The notes under the pieces were generated by a model. It ran no database searches. It was not told where the DNA came from and saw only the letters and a program-made list of their open reading frames with translations. The position numbers were made by a program, and so were the translations under genes. Source: a virus. Taken from it: a stretch of 64,000 nucleotides of DNA. The DNA is taken from IMG/VR virus record IMGVR_UViG_3300044631_002648, positions 1 through 64,000 of that record; one strand, 5' to 3'. Positions 1-7,647 of this stretch are shown here, piece after piece (the first letter of the stretch is position 1; the number at the start of each line of letters is the position of its first letter).

Positions 1-215
1 TCTACCGATTCCTGCGTATGGTCGAAGCATTGCTCCCATGCATTGTCTGCAAGGGTGGCGCTTCCTTCCCATACGGGAGTGGAGCGAATGAGACGCTCCA
101 GAGTTTCACTGTTGGACTTTCGGGCTTCATGGGCAATGTCGCCCAAGTGATTGAAAGCGGTGTCGGTGAGGGTGACGTGGCGGCGCTTTTTAAGTTCGCC
201 ATGAGCATTCGGCAC
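1..215 (-). CDS. Ribbon-helix-helix-like protein, 3' end outside window
   Basis: The minus strand is open from a GTG at 213-215 to the window edge and encodes about 71 residues. The start reads MPNAHGELKKRRHVTLTD, followed by helices rich in Glu, Arg and Ser. A basic KKRRHVTL strand followed by helices resembles CopG/Arc-type DNA-binding proteins or small phage proteins with that fold; this is a weak fold guess. A TTG at 222-224 is an in-frame alternative start. The gene is divergent from the primase gene, so the 216-453 gap probably holds two back-to-back promoters. Confidence 0.55.
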   Translation of the reverse strand, partial: MPNAHGELKKRRHVTLTDTAFNHLGDIAHEARKSNSETLERLIRSTPVWEGSATLADNAWEQCFDHTQESV

Positions 216-404
216 GGTGATCAAAGGTGGTGAAGAAGGAAATAGGTGAAAGCGAAAGAAATAATGAAGATCAGAAGAAGCTCCATCGGGGAGAGCGGCT
301 CGACACACCTTACACACCTTTTTCAGAGGTGCAACCCCTTATTTCACGAGTCTCACGAGACCGCCGTTGAATGCTTAAGCGTGCATTAAGAACGCTGCAA
401 AGCG

Positions 405-432
405 TTGCCACGCCTAGAAAATCTGCTACAAC
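405..432 (+). promoter_or_regulatory. Possible sigma70-type promoter for the primase gene
   Basis: TTGCCA (405-410) and TACAAC (427-432) are separated by 16 bp and end 21 bp before the ATG at 454. The boxes match the bacterial consensus only partly. No Shine-Dalgarno sequence lies between them and the ATG. The rest of the 216-453 gap shows no convincing gene. Confidence 0.3.
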
Positions 433-453
433 AGCTCTGACTCACCCCCGCTC

Positions 454-2442
454 ATGGCCTTCAACATCCTTGACCACGAAGCCAAGCTGGAGCCTTCTAA
501 AGAAGCAGGGAAATATAAATGCCCCGCCTGTGGCGGCAGCAATCTCAGCCTCGACCGCAACAACGGCTCCTATAACTGCTGGAACGATCCATCGCCTAAA
601 CATCGCGCTGAAATTCGCAACATCCTTGCCCCAATGAAGCGATGGGAAAGGCCCCCTCGCGAATCTGGCACTTATCGCTTCAACTACCAAAACCAAGGCG
701 GTGACACGGTTGTCGAGGTGGTGCGGCGTGATATCGATGGCAAAAAGCAAATTCGCCAGGAATATCCAGGCGTGTCTGCTGACACGCCGCAGCGCAAGAA
801 AGTTGTAGACGAGCGGCGCTCACAAGTATTGCCCTATCGATATAAAGAAGCTGTTGAAGCTTCAAAAGCATTACAGCTTCCCATCTTCGTGGTTGAAGGT
901 GAGCTTTGTTGCGATGCGGTGTGGCAAATCGGCTTGCCTTCCGTCACATTCCTTGGCGGTAGCAAGCAGTACCGTTCTTGCGCTGACTACTCATCGCTCT
1001 TCAAAAGTGGTCGTCTCGTCTTGTGTCCCGACCGAGATGAGCCTGGTGTGGCATTCATGCGGGAAGTGGCATCAGACAATCCTGGTGCGCAATGGCTCTA
1101 TGCAGATCCCGACAGTTTTGAATGGGACTCCCTTCCGCAAAGTAACGGCTTTGACATTTCCGACTGGATTGAGGAAGGCGCCGATCAAGACTTAATTCTC
1201 GCTTCCATCGTTTCCAAGGACCGTCACGAAGGTCACGATGGCCTCCCGTCATATGAGGAGATCATTGGCACCCTTGAAACAATGGTGGGCCTTTATGGCA
1301 ATGATGCTCGCGTGTTGTTCGAGGCTCGTCAATGGATGACCAACCATGGCCTCAAGATGGCCACCAGCGAGCTGGAAAAGCTTTTAAGTGAAGCTAAAGC
1401 CAGGGTGGATGGAAAAGAGGAAATCGAAGTGTTGGACGCCAAGGCCATTGCCCTTTCAAATGAAGTGAGGCGCTGGACTATCGCTGGCATCCTTCCCGAA
1501 AGCAGCGTCATGCTCTTGGCCGCTGCGCCAGGTAGCGGCAAATCCACGCTCATCTACAACTGGGCCATGAGCATTGCCACTGGCTCTGAATGGAGCGGGC
1601 GCCGATGCATGAAAGGCAAATCCCTCATCATTCAATGTGATGAGCCTGTAGTTGATGCTGCAGAGAAAATGCAGGTGATCGGCTACGACCGCGACGACTT
1701 GGAGTCTGATGCCATTGGTTTTGTGGAGCGTTGGCGCTTTTCCAATATTGGCTGGCTTGCCGACCGCATTAAGCGTGATCGCCCACAATTTGTAGCCATT
1801 GACAGTCTCACGGCATGCTTGGCTGGCATGGATGTTGATCTCATTAAAAGTGATGCAGGTAATGTCATCTACGAACTGCGAGACATTGCTAACACCTATG
1901 GCTGCAGCATTGTCATCCTTCACCACCTCAACAAAACTGGCGGCATTCGTGATAGCTCTAGTTTTGAGGCGAACGTCTCGGAAGTTGTGAAGCTTTATAG
2001 GCCAGAGAACAATCCTGGCCCAAATGAATTCCTTTTGGAATGGACCAAGAGCCGCTCTGGCCTTTCAGGAAAGCATTTCTTAGTGCGAGAGCCTAGTAAC
2101 TATGGCTGGTTCTATCGAGGGCCAGTGGATGGTGATCCTGAAGACCTGATGCGCATTGTCAATGCCGTGAATAATCGCGGCATGGAACGCTTTGATCCTC
2201 AACAGGTGAGCGTCATGCTCTCGATGTATGACACATCGAAAGCACGCCGCACGTTAGAGCAGGCTCGTCGTCAAGGCCTTATTACTGCCTCATGGCAGCT
2301 TGGTCCCACTGGTGAGCGTGATTTGCTCTATCACTCTTGGAAATATCAAGAACAAGAACTGACGGACTTTGCGGAGGAGAAACCAACTATCGAGAACGCC
2401 CCTGAGGAAATACCAGATTTTGACGATGGTATTCCGTTCTAA
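454..2442 (+). CDS. Phage primase-helicase (zinc finger, Toprim, RecA-like ATPase)
   Basis: This 662-aa protein would prime and unwind DNA at the phage fork. An N-terminal zinc ribbon uses C23, C26, C42 and probably H50, as in phage primases that read template DNA. A Toprim domain follows, with the VVEGE glutamate at E148 and the metal-binding CPDRDE motif at D193/D195. A RecA/RepA-like ATPase begins near residue 345, with Walker A APGSGKST at 358-365, a hydrophobic FVAIDS Walker B and an ILHHLNK motif. The C-terminal 130 residues look like a winged helix plus an acidic tail ending DFDDGIPF. The architecture resembles T7 gp4-like fusions, but the ATPase is closer to the RepA/AAA_25 type, so helicase activity is inferred. 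A strong terminator follows at 2473. Confidence 0.9.
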   Translation: MAFNILDHEAKLEPSKEAGKYKCPACGGSNLSLDRNNGSYNCWNDPSPKHRAEIRNILAPMKRWERPPRESGTYRFNYQNQGGDTVVEVVRRDIDGKKQIRQEYPGVSADTPQRKKVVDERRSQVLPYRYKEAVEASKALQLPIFVVEGELCCDAVWQIGLPSVTFLGGSKQYRSCADYSSLFKSGRLVLCPDRDEPGVAFMREVASDNPGAQWLYADPDSFEWDSLPQSNGFDISDWIEEGADQDLILASIVSKDRHEGHDGLPSYEEIIGTLETMVGLYGNDARVLFEARQWMTNHGLKMATSELEKLLSEAKARVDGKEEIEVLDAKAIALSNEVRRWTIAGILPESSVMLLAAAPGSGKSTLIYNWAMSIATGSEWSGRRCMKGKSLIIQCDEPVVDAAEKMQVIGYDRDDLESDAIGFVERWRFSNIGWLADRIKRDRPQFVAIDSLTACLAGMDVDLIKSDAGNVIYELRDIANTYGCSIVILHHLNKTGGIRDSSSFEANVSEVVKLYRPENNPGPNEFLLEWTKSRSGLSGKHFLVREPSNYGWFYRGPVDGDPEDLMRIVNAVNNRGMERFDPQQVSVMLSMYDTSKARRTLEQARRQGLITASWQLGPTGERDLLYHSWKYQEQELTDFAEEKPTIENAPEEIPDFDDGIPF

Positions 2443-2472
2443 ATAGAGGGAGACTTAGCTCGGCGTCTCCCC

Positions 2473-2503
2473 GCCCGCCCGACGCTACGAGGCGGGCTTT
2501 TTT
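2473..2503 (+). terminator. Intrinsic terminator after primase gene
   Basis: A 7-bp GC stem GCCCGCC/GGCGGGC with an 11-nt loop is followed by six T residues. It lies 31 bp past the primase stop codon. Confidence 0.9.
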
Positions 2504-2600
2504 AATGCTAACTAATATTTGCCTTATCAATAAACGGCCTTTATTGAGAATGCAGCTAACATAATAAAGATTATATTATGGCCGCGGCCTAGTTATTGCA

Positions 2601-2795
2601 ATGGTTTTCCAGAATCCAGGCCTTGAAGCGCTGCACCAATACATCACTCGCAACAACTCTACCCCTGAGTCTGCCCCCGTCATTGAACAAAACGTGGTGG
2701 AGCAAATTGAGAAGAGCGTAGAAATTGAAGAAATCACCAAGGACATCCAAGACGATGCTCGCTTGGAACGCCCGAAATGGAAGGGATTTGGCTGA
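2601..2795 (+). CDS. Small acidic protein of unknown function
   Basis: The 64-aa product starts MVFQNPGLEALHQYITRN and ends in a basic KWKGFG tail. The centre is rich in Glu, Ile and Val and could be an amphipathic helix. It is not recognised. The upstream 100 bp are AT-rich with TATATT at 2572-2577 but have no well-placed -35 box and no Shine-Dalgarno sequence. Confidence 0.55.
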   Translation: MVFQNPGLEALHQYITRNNSTPESAPVIEQNVVEQIEKSVEIEEITKDIQDDARLERPKWKGFG

Positions 2796-2971
2796 TTTCA
2801 GAGGGTTTTGGGGCTCGTGCTACAGTGGTCACGGAAAGTCCCGAGCGCACCCAGTTCCAGAACTGACGAGCTCTAGACTCCCTCCAGGCATGGCCTTCCA
2901 GAGCCAGCGACGCCCCCCAAAGGGCGGAGCGGGATCCAGCACCCAGGCCAAGATCACCTAGAAGAACAAAA

Positions 2972-3268
2972 GTGTCTTCCAAGGTGAAAAAGGTGGATAA
3001 CATTGCAGGGCAAACAAATTCTGCAATGATTAATCCTCCGAAGCCTGTCGAAAGTCTTCCTTCGCTGGAGCACAATGGAGTGGAAATTATTTGCCGTATA
3101 CACAACGGCTTCTCCACACCATCGAAAGGCCCCGTTCCTGCACCGCGTTATCTGTATGGTGCCGTGAGCCCCGAAGGCGAACGGCATTGGCGACGCAGCC
3201 TTAATGACATCCAAGCTCTTATTGATGCTGGCTTTAAGCTGAATACGGCCTCCGCATCGAAAGAGTGA
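2972..3268 (+). CDS. Hypothetical phage protein, GTG start
   Basis: The 98-aa product begins MSSKVKKVDNIAGQTNSAM. The C-terminal half contains GERHWRRSLNDIQALIDAG, a plausible helix pair. No family is recognised. The GTG at 2972 is the only reasonable start. The stop overlaps the next GTG start by 4 bp (GTGA), which points to translational coupling. The 2796-2971 stretch before it has no convincing gene. Confidence 0.6.
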   Translation: MSSKVKKVDNIAGQTNSAMINPPKPVESLPSLEHNGVEIICRIHNGFSTPSKGPVPAPRYLYGAVSPEGERHWRRSLNDIQALIDAGFKLNTASASKE

Positions 3269-3456
3269 CGCACGATAATCGTCTGTCTGATTCTGAATGG
3301 GATGAGATGGACTCGATACGGAGGGCCATTAATGATGGCCCTCCTGCGGTCGCAGCTCACAAAATGGAACGCTTCACAGAATTATTTGTGCGAACGCTTC
3401 CATATGAGGGCGATACAATTGCGCCAGTGGTAAACGTAACTAATGGCTCAGCCTGA
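3265..3456 (+). CDS. Small hypothetical protein, coupled start
   Basis: The 63-aa product starts with GTG inside the GTGA stop-start overlap of the gene before it and overlaps the next gene by 14 bp. The sequence MTHDNRLSDSEWDEMDSIRR suggests a short acidic helix. Position in a tight plus-strand run supports it; no function is recognised. Confidence 0.55.
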   Translation: MTHDNRLSDSEWDEMDSIRRAINDGPPAVAAHKMERFTELFVRTLPYEGDTIAPVVNVTNGSA

Positions 3457-4174
3457 AATTGTCTTCAAAGATAAAGAAGAAGGTTTGCGCTATGCACTAA
3501 AAATACTCACTGATGCTGGCCTTTCGCCAGAGGAAATTGAGCGTGTTCGTGCAAAGAATAAGCCTGGCGTAAACATGGCGAAGGACCTTATCGGCCTTCG
3601 CCGTTACATGGTTCAGGAACTATTGGCTGCCAACATGAGCAATCGACAGATTGCTGACGCATTGCAGCTCAGTAAAGAGACGGTGAATGCTGATCGGCAT
3701 CATGCTCGCCAGCTCTATACGGAAAAGCTCTTGCAGAGCGCAGACGTGCATCGGGCACGTCTACTGAAAGAGCAAATGGACTTAAAAGAGAAAGCCCTCG
3801 AAGCGTTTGAACATAGCAAGCGCAAGAAAGTGACAACCATTCAAGATGGTGACGATGGGAAAGGCGGCACCATCATCAAGGTGGAAGAAAGTGCTGGTGA
3901 ACATGGCTTCCTGAATGTTGCCAAGAATGCCCTCGTGGAACAAGCCCGCCTCTTGGGCCTGCATGAGCTGAAGCGCGAGGAGCAGCAAGACAAGACTTAC
4001 CAGCAATTCCTGAAAGACCTCACTGTCACCATTGATAAGGAGAAAAAGCTCAGTGAAGACACTGCCATGAAAGAAGGAGCAGTGGAAGTTGAAGCAATGG
4101 ACGCAGAGGAGAAAAGCGAGACGGAAGATGTGGCAATGCGCACGCGATTTCTGCAAAGTGCAGAAAGTCTTTAG
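3443..4174 (+). CDS. HTH protein, candidate small terminase or phage regulator
   Basis: This 243-aa protein carries a clear helix-turn-helix at about residues 65-92 (MSNRQIADALQLSKETVNAD). Long charged helices follow, then an acidic C-terminus (EKSETEDVAM). An HTH followed by coiled-coil and acidic regions is typical of phage small terminase subunits, but the large terminase lies 18 kb away on the other strand. A transcription regulator is therefore equally possible. Basic KRKKVTT near residue 126 splits the helical region. Confidence 0.7.
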   Translation: MAQPEIVFKDKEEGLRYALKILTDAGLSPEEIERVRAKNKPGVNMAKDLIGLRRYMVQELLAANMSNRQIADALQLSKETVNADRHHARQLYTEKLLQSADVHRARLLKEQMDLKEKALEAFEHSKRKKVTTIQDGDDGKGGTIIKVEESAGEHGFLNVAKNALVEQARLLGLHELKREEQQDKTYQQFLKDLTVTIDKEKKLSEDTAMKEGAVEVEAMDAEEKSETEDVAMRTRFLQSAESL

Positions 4175-4199
4175 GCCCGTTCGTTGACGAGCTTGGTTA

Positions 4200-4670
4200 T
4201 TGTCGGCAGGATACAAGCGTTGCTCACTTCCTTTGTCTTTTTCCTTTGACAGCGTTGACGATTTCCTGCGAAAAGCTAGTGAAGCGAAGCGCGATCAACG
4301 CGCTGAAGCGAACGCTTGGGCTCAAGATTTTCTTAACGATCCCCATACAATTGGCGTACCAGTAGATCTGGCCGATACCATTGGTTCTCTTCTTGAAAAG
4401 TATGGCGATGAGCCCCTAAGGCAAATCGCCCTTTTCTGCCTTGGTAAGTGGTACGCCATTCATGCTGGTGTCATCCAAGAGATGATTGAAATGGAAGACA
4501 CCGCTGCCTCCATTGCTGGTGCAATGGACGCCGCTCGCGTGAGTGGCGCCATTCAGCTTCTAGAAACCGTAGGCAGCTTTGGTGGCGATGATTCCTGGCG
4601 AGACATGCTCAAGGAAACCATCGTTTCTGAAGTGGATGAATACAAAGCACGAGAGCAGGGCGATGGTTGA
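4200..4670 (+). CDS. Hypothetical helical protein
   Basis: The 156-aa product (TTG start) has a mostly alpha-helical sequence with alternating acidic and hydrophobic residues and one LFCLGKWYAI segment. A TTG at 4233 gives 145 aa starting MSFSFDSVDDFL and may be the true start; neither has a good ribosome site. It follows the HTH gene, so the two may act together. The family is not recognised. Confidence 0.6.
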   Translation: MSAGYKRCSLPLSFSFDSVDDFLRKASEAKRDQRAEANAWAQDFLNDPHTIGVPVDLADTIGSLLEKYGDEPLRQIALFCLGKWYAIHAGVIQEMIEMEDTAASIAGAMDAARVSGAIQLLETVGSFGGDDSWRDMLKETIVSEVDEYKAREQGDG

Positions 4671-4851
4671 CATGCCCAATGCCATGAATGCCTATCTCAT
4701 CACCACCAGTCGTGACGAGATGATTTCCCTCGTGGCACCTAACGAATGGCTCGCTCGTCAGTTATTTGCTAAGCATTTCCCGCGTAAGCGCATTTCAACG
4801 GTGACGGAATGGCCTTCTGACATTCCTTGCACTGTCCCCACCATCGAATGA
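4663..4851 (+). CDS. Small hypothetical protein
   Basis: The 62-aa product starts at ATG 4663, which overlaps the preceding stop by 8 bp. Sequence such as MNAYLITTSRDEMISLVAPN looks like a small alpha/beta protein, with a basic FPRKRIST patch near the C-terminus. An upstream in-frame ATG at 4579 lies inside the preceding gene and is less likely. No function is assigned. Confidence 0.6.
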   Translation: MVDMPNAMNAYLITTSRDEMISLVAPNEWLARQLFAKHFPRKRISTVTEWPSDIPCTVPTIE

Positions 4852-5024
4852 TTCTTCCCACACTTCGTCTCACCACCAGCCATGCAGGAGGCATTTTCCA
4901 GCTCGGTTCAATCACCATCGAATGGGCCAACACTATCCCCCAAGGCACCCAACTCATGGGGCAATCCCGTTGGGGCTGGACAACAGTCCTTTTCACAAAT
5001 GACGTTTGGTTTTTCGGAAGATAA
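4848..5024 (+). CDS. 58-aa hypothetical protein, coupled start
   Basis: The ATG at 4848 overlaps the previous TGA as ATGA. The product alternates hydrophobic and polar residues (GGIFQLGSITIEWANTIPQG) and looks beta-rich with several Trp residues. It is too short for a confident family call. Its 3' end overlaps the next gene by 26 bp. Confidence 0.55.
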   Translation: MILPTLRLTTSHAGGIFQLGSITIEWANTIPQGTQLMGQSRWGWTTVLFTNDVWFFGR

Positions 5025-5433
5025 ACTTGCTGGTCAGCGCAAGGCGTTTATTTGCATTCCGCCAGCATTGACACAGGAGATCATGCAGAAAGGGCAAGAA
5101 AGCCCGCCGCCACATCCCGTGTGGGCAAAGACAGTAAAACGCAATCGTTATTACGTCATTGCTGCTGACAGCTTGGAAGACCTCACGGAAATTGCAGACT
5201 TTGCTCGCGTGGAGCTAGAGGAGCCTGAAGAGCCTCTCACTAAGATCAGAAGGCAGGCCTGTCAAGCCCTGCTGGACCGAGCACATCGCTACGCCGTGTT
5301 AGAGCCTCTCGGTGAATACCACTGCATTGCCACTGCCTGGCGTGATCAGCCCCTACGTGGCCACAAGGCATCCTCGAAGGTGGTTCGTGAGCTTCGTGAA
5401 GCAAAGCGAAGCAAAGGCTTGACACTCTGGTGA
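4999..5433 (+). CDS. Hypothetical protein
   Basis: With the ATG at 4999 the product is 144 aa (MTFGFSEDKLAGQRKAF). The frame is open to 4882, but an earlier start would overlap the upstream gene much more. It has a beta-like N-terminal half with YYVIAADSLEDL, then a basic helical C-terminus (VVRELREAKRSKG). The function is unknown. Confidence 0.6.
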   Translation: MTFGFSEDKLAGQRKAFICIPPALTQEIMQKGQESPPPHPVWAKTVKRNRYYVIAADSLEDLTEIADFARVELEEPEEPLTKIRRQACQALLDRAHRYAVLEPLGEYHCIATAWRDQPLRGHKASSKVVRELREAKRSKGLTLW

Positions 5434-5436
5434 AAA

Positions 5437-5469
5437 GGCGGCATCATGCCGCCATGGGACGCGAGTCCC
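5437..5469 (+). other. Two adjacent perfect hairpins, no T-run
   Basis: GGCGGCA-TCA-TGCCGCC (5437-5453) is followed at once by GGGAC-GCGA-GTCCC (5456-5469), whose loop is a GNRA tetraloop. They fill most of the 55-bp gap between two genes. Without a T-run they are more likely RNA processing or stability elements than terminators. Confidence 0.6.
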
Positions 5470-5488
5470 GCTAATCGCCTTTCTAATT

Positions 5489-5884
5489 ATGCATACCAAA
5501 GTTGTTTCCATTTCAGGCCATACCAGTGATCGTGGCTTATCAGTGTTCGCTAAGAACATTCTTGGCAATACTGTGCCAGTCATGTTTGGCAGCGAGCCCG
5601 TTGTTGAGGGTACGTTCAGAGTGCACGAGTTGCTCCGCGCCTGCCAGGCGCTTGAGACTGCCATTTGTGCCCTAGAAGGTCAGCGCTTAGACAATGGCCC
5701 CACTCCCATGGTGGACAATGCCATAAATGAACTGAACTATCTGCAAATTCGCCTTGATGGACTCATCAAGAGCAGCGCCGTTATGCACGGTGCAGTTGTC
5801 GAATGCATGGCTGTAGAAAAACCAGATCTCATGCAAAGCTATCTTTCAGCTTTTGCTCGTGCAGTAGGCGCAGGAGAAGTGTGA
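5489..5884 (+). CDS. Hypothetical helical protein
   Basis: The 131-aa product starts MHTKVVSISGHTSDRG. Residues 50-130 look helical with a LNYLQIRLDGLIKSSAV stretch. No motif is recognised. It sits 20 bp after a double hairpin and ends in a GTGTGACAATG junction with the next gene. Confidence 0.6.
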   Translation: MHTKVVSISGHTSDRGLSVFAKNILGNTVPVMFGSEPVVEGTFRVHELLRACQALETAICALEGQRLDNGPTPMVDNAINELNYLQIRLDGLIKSSAVMHGAVVECMAVEKPDLMQSYLSAFARAVGAGEV

Positions 5885-5886
5885 CA

Positions 5887-6042
5887 ATGGAAAAAGAACT
5901 AATGGAGTGGACAATGAAACCTTCAGAACTTTTTGAAGAAATTGCTTATCGTATGCGGCGCCTAGAAAAGCGCCTAGCAAAACTAAAGAAGACCGAAGAA
6001 GAGCTTATTCTCGAACGCTACCGTCAAGCCACTTCCATCTAA
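5887..6042 (+). CDS. 51-aa coiled-coil protein
   Basis: ATG 5887 (or an overlapping GTG at 5881) gives about 51 residues, with a strongly charged helix EEIAYRMRRLEKRLAKLKKT. The heptad pattern suggests a small coiled coil that dimerises. A terminator follows 3 bp after the stop, so this is the last gene of its transcript. Confidence 0.6.
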   Translation: MEKELMEWTMKPSELFEEIAYRMRRLEKRLAKLKKTEEELILERYRQATSI

Positions 6043-6044
6043 CT

Positions 6045-6069
6045 AAAGGCCCCTTTGGGGGCCTTTTTT
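6045..6069 (+). terminator. Intrinsic terminator
   Basis: AAAGGCCCC-TTT-GGGGGCCTTT forms a 9-bp stem with a 3-nt loop, followed by a T-run ending at 6069. It lies directly after the coiled-coil gene. Confidence 0.9.
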
Positions 6070-6110
6070 ATTGCTCCCTATAGAATTGTTCTTGATATTG
6101 CAATGTGAAT

Positions 6111-6431
6111 ATGTTGTCCACAGCGATGCGTCAGCGCGTGGAATTTATTTGTCAACGCATTGCAGAAGGGGCGCCAGTTGAACTTTCTGACATGGCATGG
6201 CTGCAAAAGCTTGCAGCCCGCAATCCAACAGTAAATGACTGGCTAAAGAAAGCCCGTGACGTGGCGGTTAATGGTGAGATGCCACAGGAAAGCCTCGATG
6301 GCTTCTGTCAGGCTCTAGGTATTGTTGATTCCGATCCATCAGACCATCTCAGTGGTCCACAGGATCCTGTGGCGATAGCAGAGTGGTTTCAGAGTAAACA
6401 GCGTTGGTTTCGCGGCCAGTCTTCCCTTTAG
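6111..6431 (+). CDS. Hypothetical protein
   Basis: The 106-aa product starts at ATG 6111 (a GTG at 6105 is also in frame). It is helical, with LQKLAARNPTVNDWLKKARD near the middle and a C-terminus IAEWFQSKQRWFRGQ. It overlaps a minus-strand gene tail-to-tail by 83 bp. The function is unknown. Confidence 0.6.
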   Translation: MLSTAMRQRVEFICQRIAEGAPVELSDMAWLQKLAARNPTVNDWLKKARDVAVNGEMPQESLDGFCQALGIVDSDPSDHLSGPQDPVAIAEWFQSKQRWFRGQSSL

Positions 6432-6576
6432 CCTGCGCCCAGGTGGAATCGTTCGGTAGCGGCTCAGTGCCGTATTCAAATGTGTCGTAGTCTTCTTCAT
6501 TACGCGGGTCATATACCACGCCATATCGCAACCACTTAGCTAGGCGTTCTTTTTCTTGCTCTGGTGAAAGCTTCAT
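6349..6576 (-). CDS. Small hypothetical protein, convergent overlap
   Basis: ATG at 6574-6576 is preceded by GGAGAGG, one of the better ribosome sites here, and gives 75 aa (MKLSPEQEKERLAKWLRYGV). Acidic and aromatic residues follow (PRNEEDYDTFEYG). Longer starts would translate the terminator hairpin at 6611-6642. Its 3' end overlaps the convergent plus-strand gene; the 16-bp palindrome at 6357-6372 lies in the overlap. Confidence 0.55.
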   Translation of the reverse strand: MKLSPEQEKERLAKWLRYGVVYDPRNEEDYDTFEYGTEPLPNDSTWAQAKGKTGRETNAVYSETTLLSPQDPVDH

Positions 6577-6610
6577 CATCCTCTCCATTGCATTTCCATT
6601 ATCGCGCATG

Positions 6611-6642
6611 AAAAAGGCGGGCCTCAAAGCCCGCCTTTCTTA
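6611..6642. terminator. Bidirectional terminator hairpin with CTCAAA loop
   Basis: AAAAAGGCGGGC-CTCAAA-GCCCGCCTTTCTT has a perfect 7-bp GC stem with an A-run on one side and T residues on the other, so it can act in both directions. The hexaloop CTCAAA recurs in other hairpins of this window. Confidence 0.85.
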
Positions 6643-6660
6643 ATGGTTGTGGCCTCCGAT

Positions 6661-6815
6661 GAGCAATTTTAACCTTCAGGAGCAGTGCTCAACTAAAGGG
6701 ACAGTACGCCTCTGAGGCTCATGCTGTGCCTTGGAAAGGTCGTAACGACCGTTCCCGTACTGTCTCACCCGTCCACCCTTGCGGCTCGCCACGCTAATGA
6801 CGAGGGAAGCCGTTA
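6661..6815. ncRNA. Candidate structured RNA in a gene-free gap
   Basis: GGGACAGTACG (6698-6708) pairs with CGTACTGTCTC (6756-6766) over nine Watson-Crick pairs plus wobble/closing pairs. Inside lie AGGC/GCCT (6715-6718 with 6728-6731) and GGTCG-TAA-CGACC (6738-6750), giving a three-way junction. GAGC/GCTC (6661-6664 with 6687-6690) and CGGCT/AGCCG flank it. It is not a tRNA. No gene is visible between 6643 and 6985. The family and strand are unknown. Confidence 0.4.
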
Positions 6816-6985
6816 AGCCTCCAGGACCGACCACTCAGAAATAGTAGCACTTGCCACCACCAAGGCATCCACGAAATCAGTAGCAATCCTTAAGAACCCT
6901 GCAGTGGCCAGTGGAAATGGGACACAATGGTGGGACTGCAGTGCTGGCGACCGCCTGCAGCCTCTGGACTTATTCCCCCATTCTG

Positions 6986-7342
6986 ATGCTTCGTTTTCTT
7001 TCTTCTCTCCTGCTGCTGGGCACCATTGCACCATCCGCCCAAGCAGCAGCGTTTCAATGCGGCCAAGCAAGCCACTACGGCATTGGCGATGGCTACCACG
7101 GGCAACGAACTGCTTCTGGCCAACGCTTTGATGCCTACGCTATGACTGCTGCCCACCCATCGCTGCCATTAGGCTCTCGCGTCATTGTTAAGAATCGTGA
7201 CAATGGCAAAAGCGTGCTAGTGACCATCAATGATCGTGGCCCTTACGCTGGTGGCCGCGTGCTGGACTTGTCCTATGGCAGCTTCTCTCGCATTGCTTCG
7301 CCTTCTCGTGGCGTAGCAAACGTCTGCATCTCCCGAGCCTGA
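6986..7342 (+). CDS. RlpA-like double-psi beta-barrel secreted protein
   Basis: ATG 6986 gives a 118-aa precursor with a signal peptide (MLRFLSSLLLLGTIAPSAQA, cleavage after AQA). The mature part reads SHYGIGDGYHGQRTASGQRF, then GSRVIVKN and the NDRGPYAGGRVLDLS signature of RlpA-family lytic transglycosylases. Bacterial RlpA proteins cut denuded peptidoglycan; a phage copy could help cell-wall entry or lysis. The SPOR domain of typical RlpA is absent. It is followed by another small membrane-targeted protein. Confidence 0.85.
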   Translation: MLRFLSSLLLLGTIAPSAQAAAFQCGQASHYGIGDGYHGQRTASGQRFDAYAMTAAHPSLPLGSRVIVKNRDNGKSVLVTINDRGPYAGGRVLDLSYGSFSRIASPSRGVANVCISRA

Positions 7343-7365
7343 TCAGCTCACCATCCTCTCGAATC

Positions 7366-7545
7366 ATGCTTAACCAACTTGCTTCCCTGAGCTTTCTGCT
7401 CACCGTTTTTGGCATAGGAGCCTTTGCCATTTACGCTGCGCCTGAAGTGCAGCCCAATCACGAGGGCTTGGCCAAGTGCCAAGAGCTCCACCCCATACGC
7501 TATTGCCGAATTGCGAATGGCTTCCCCGTAGAACCCCTCAAGTGA
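7366..7545 (+). CDS. 59-aa small membrane or secreted protein
   Basis: The product starts MLNQLASLSFLLTVFGIGAF, a single hydrophobic segment over residues 5-25. A short polar tail follows with two Cys residues (KCQELHPIRYCRIANG). It lies 23 bp after the RlpA-like gene and just before a terminator, so the two probably share a transcript and both act at the envelope. No family is recognised. Confidence 0.6.
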   Translation: MLNQLASLSFLLTVFGIGAFAIYAAPEVQPNHEGLAKCQELHPIRYCRIANGFPVEPLK

Positions 7546-7570
7546 TAGGCTCTTTTTCCGCAGGTTTCCT

Positions 7571-7595
7571 AAAGGCCCTTGACAGGGCCTTTTTT
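7571..7595 (+). terminator. Intrinsic terminator whose loop is TTGACA
   Basis: AAAGGCCC-TTGACA-GGGCCTTTTTT forms a 7-8 bp stem with a T-run. The 6-nt loop is exactly the sigma70 -35 consensus of the next promoter. Confidence 0.85.
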
Positions 7596-7608
7596 CATGC
7601 TCTATCAT
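7579..7608 (+). promoter_or_regulatory. Sigma70-type promoter for the SWIM gene
   Basis: A perfect TTGACA (7579-7584) is followed after 18 bp by TATCAT (7603-7608). The start codon of the next gene is 39 bp downstream. The -35 box lies in the loop of the terminator of the previous transcript. Confidence 0.65.
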
Positions 7609-7647
7609 TCCTGCACGTCCGAGAGGACGCCCTTCCTTTTGAAAACC

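Noticed and set aside
2890-2961. 23-codon frame starting MAFQSQRRPPKGG
   Set aside because: Too short, Pro/Gly/Arg-rich, no ribosome site and no motif.
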